NCBI GenBank assembly: GCA_003013855.2 | Contig: ML058484.1 | Span: 9,225,344 to 9,289,343, forward strand | Reading direction: 5' to 3' | DNA length: 64,000 nucleotides | DNA from: Liriodendron chinense | Taxonomy: Eukaryota > Streptophyta > Magnoliopsida > Magnoliales > Magnoliaceae | Part shown: positions 61,500-64,000 of the stretch, piece by piece | Layout: each line of letters begins with the position of its first letter | Position numbering within the stretch: the first letter of the stretch is position 1 | Notes under the pieces: model-generated | The model's database searches: none | Told to the model about the DNA's origin: nothing | What the model saw: the letters and a program-made list of their open reading frames with translations, nothing else | Position numbers and translations under genes: made by a program

Positions 61500-64000
61500 C
61501 AGATCACAATATAAGATAATGGGGTCCACTATTGATGTCATCTGTATCCAGCCATATGGAAAACGTTAACAGGGTACGACATAAAAGTATGAGATAAAAG
61601 AGCTTGATTTTTTAATAATTATACTGACATCATCCTTATCCAGTCATATAGATGATATTAGCAAGGTGTGGCCAGATGGATATCTGAAACATAAAAGTAT
61701 GGGGTATAAAAGATCTTGATTTTCATAGATTAATGGTGATGTTTTTAGATTTGTTTTGTAAGTTTTTAGGGCATTTTACACATAAAAATGTTAGAAAATG
61801 ATCTAAGTTTTTTTTGTACCATTTTCTAAAGATTTTTTGTGGTGTTTTTCTCATGGATTTAGCATACTTGAGTGTTTTCGAACTACAGAAATGAACTTCG
61901 TGTGATTTGGATGAAATTTGAGGGGGTTATGAGGTATTTTATAGAATAACTTTGTTGTACAAGTAAAAACGGCTATTTGGAGGTTGTTTTAAATTGATAC
62001 TTAGTTATGTGGTAAAGTGATAATGAATGATGGTGTTTGGGTAAAATTTGGGGTTGTTTTTGCATTTAGCTTAGATAATCTCCTTTCAATTATACTGCAA
62101 GGGGTATTTTGCAATTTTCTGAAATAGTTGGGTTTTTTTCTCTATAAATGCTTATTGAACAAAGTATTGTGATGAGTTAAATCCTCTTGGTGTACTTTGT
62201 CTATGTTTTGAGGCATTATCGCATGTGTATGTGTACCTGTGAACACCCTCATGCGAGCTGACACACATAACACCTACGATTTTGCTTGGTTTGGTTGGAG
62301 TCACTTTTGTTTCTTTTATTGTATAATATCACAAGGGTACACCTTGGATTTAAATAATTTAATTAGAGTCACCAGTAGCCAAATAAATTCTAAAATCTAT
62401 GATTAGTTAAAAATCGTTGAATTGGGAGATTACTAGATTCATCAACCCACATGACTCCTATGATTGATCTGCATCATAGATTCTAGGTAATGGCCTTGGT
62501 TACAAAAAAAGAAGAGGTTAGGCACCCTTTTCCTCCCATGTAACATATGATCTTTACTTTATGAAATTTTACGTTTTTTTTTTTTTTAATTCAATGAAAC
62601 TTCAGTTTTACTACATTAGGCCATAATTCATATGGTATCATGACTTCGGGTAAATAAAGTGAAAGTAAAAAAAAGTAGTAGAAAGATAAGGACAGAGGTA
62701 ATGCATGTGTATGAGTGTTGTTGATGTCCTTGGAATGTATGAAGTACAGTACAAATTGATTGAAGACGTAAGAAGAAAAAAGAGTACAAATTGATTTGAG
62801 ACGTAAGAAGAAAAAAGAGGAAACCAGATACCCTTTTTGACAAAAGGGATGATTCCAACCCTACTCTTTAACTTCAATAGCTTCGTCTAATTTGGTAGTT
62901 CATGCTTTTAGTTGGTAAGAGTAACGACGCACTCGAGCCTTTTCGAAGCTGACAGAGGATTAGGGCGGATCTTGACATGTGAAGCTTTGAGTTGGTTGTG
63001 ATGTGTTGACTTTGCCTCAATTCAGCTCACTCTTCGGCCGTCCAAGGAGCTCCAACTCCTACCCCTTTTAGCTGTCATCCCTCTTCCTCCTTAACTGGCT
63101 TGCTACTATAGGCCTTAAATAAGCCTTAAACTGGCTCATGATAGGCCCCTTTTAGGCCCTTAGGTACCCTTTTTAGCAATGTAGGCCCTTCTTGCTAATA
63201 AGTTCATTATTATCATGCTTTATTGATGCTTCTCCAACCGTTAGTTCAAAGGATTTTGTTTGAGTTTGCCTTTTTTACCATACAATAATTGAACCATATA
63301 GTGGTCTTGTGACTTATAGGAGTTACAATGTGTGTCTCGAGTTTGCACTTTTGCCTAGTCCGGTGTTAGCTGATTGGATCCAATGGTCATCTTTAGGAGG
63401 TACCAAGGTCTCTTTTGGCTTGACTTTTATGGATTTGTGGTACCATTGGAGTCTGAAAAATGTATCTTTATTGATTTGCGACTTTGGGACACATCAGATG
63501 ATCAGTCACCATTCGATCTAAATGGGTTATGGGTTTGTCAATTAGATTTGTTGATTGACTTCGAATCTTAATAAGGACCCTCATTGGCCGACCAATTCAG
63601 GCTTTTGAGGCCTTTCGGGCTAGCCAAAGGTGGATTCATCATGATGGAGTATGTTTTAAGTTCTCGAAGGGTCCTGACAATTTGGTTGGAATTGGATGAG
63701 TTGGCCCGTAGATCTGCTGATCCAGTTCGTTCATTATTTCCTGGACCACTTGAGCCATACCTTGCCTAACTTATGTGGCATATATATGACGAGTGTCGAG
63801 TTGTATGGACACGTTTTATCAAAGCTTGATTGAAGTCGAAGAGTAGTTTTAATCTTATTTCGGGTGGGGTGTCTATAATACCAAATGAAAGTGAAGTAAC
63901 GTGGGTATCTTACAACAAATGTAAACCATTTGTTGTAATGCTCAACTCAACTTGACATGGAGAATTTCTACAACATTAGAGCTTCATTATGTCTTTCTTT
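61500..64000. other. Unassigned region, no gene seen
   Basis: Short direct repeats at 61510-61700 (TCATCTGTATCCAGCCATAT-like, twice), a duplicated GACGTAAGAAGAAAAAAGAG at about 62765-62820, and a perfect 11-bp inverted repeat at 63911-63937. Open frames are short and resemble nothing I know. Confidence 0.5.

Overview
The window is a stretch of transposon-dense plant nuclear DNA. I found no host gene, rRNA or tRNA that I can support. Plant origin is shown by Ty3/gypsy elements of the Tat/Ogre type, a Ty1/copia element, Tourist-like MITEs, short GT-AG introns and plant mobile-domain proteins. The abundant foldback repeat whose ends read like GGGCCCACC...TTTTATCCATGCCGTCCATCC is something I associate with large magnoliid-type genomes. 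That is recollection and a weak taxonomic hint only.

Layout. 1-649: truncated reverse-oriented Tat-like LTR. 1190-3335: head-to-tail degenerate copies of the foldback repeat. 3336-4632: probable solo LTR. 4870-13550: an old minus-strand Ty3/gypsy element (gag, protease, RT, RNase H, integrase), broken by a 2.8 kb solo LTR (5963-8739), an 0.8 kb insertion (9303-10125) and a TIR element (12263-13010). 14510-16350: foldback MITEs. 16356-24879: a Tat-lineage element with 5-bp target duplications. It lost RT and RNase H by deletion but keeps gag, protease, integrase and an antisense spliced gene.

27481-52654: a 25.2 kb Ogre-like element with target duplication GTAGG. Its LTRs are nearly identical apart from a 39-bp repeat-number difference. 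It has an intact 1566-codon gag-protease ORF, an intact 1201-codon pol ORF and two spliced antisense genes (38822-41744 and 42294-43788). The antisense proteins resemble the DUF7745 and plant-mobile-domain families. 53794-54258: Tourist-like MITE. 54707-59962: decayed Ty1/copia element. 59963-64000: unassigned repeats and microsatellites.

The most interesting structure lies in the two Tat/Ogre elements. Both carry, in the gap between the 3' end of pol (plus strand) and the 3' end of an antisense gene (minus strand), tandem repeats that fold into conserved hairpins. In the Ogre-like element four units form an outer stem plus an inner GAAA-capped hairpin with compensatory base changes. In the Tat element three units form a three-way-junction-like fold. 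The Ogre-like LTR promoter and both regions upstream of the antisense genes also share a GC-rich palindrome, which suggests coordinated sense and antisense transcription.
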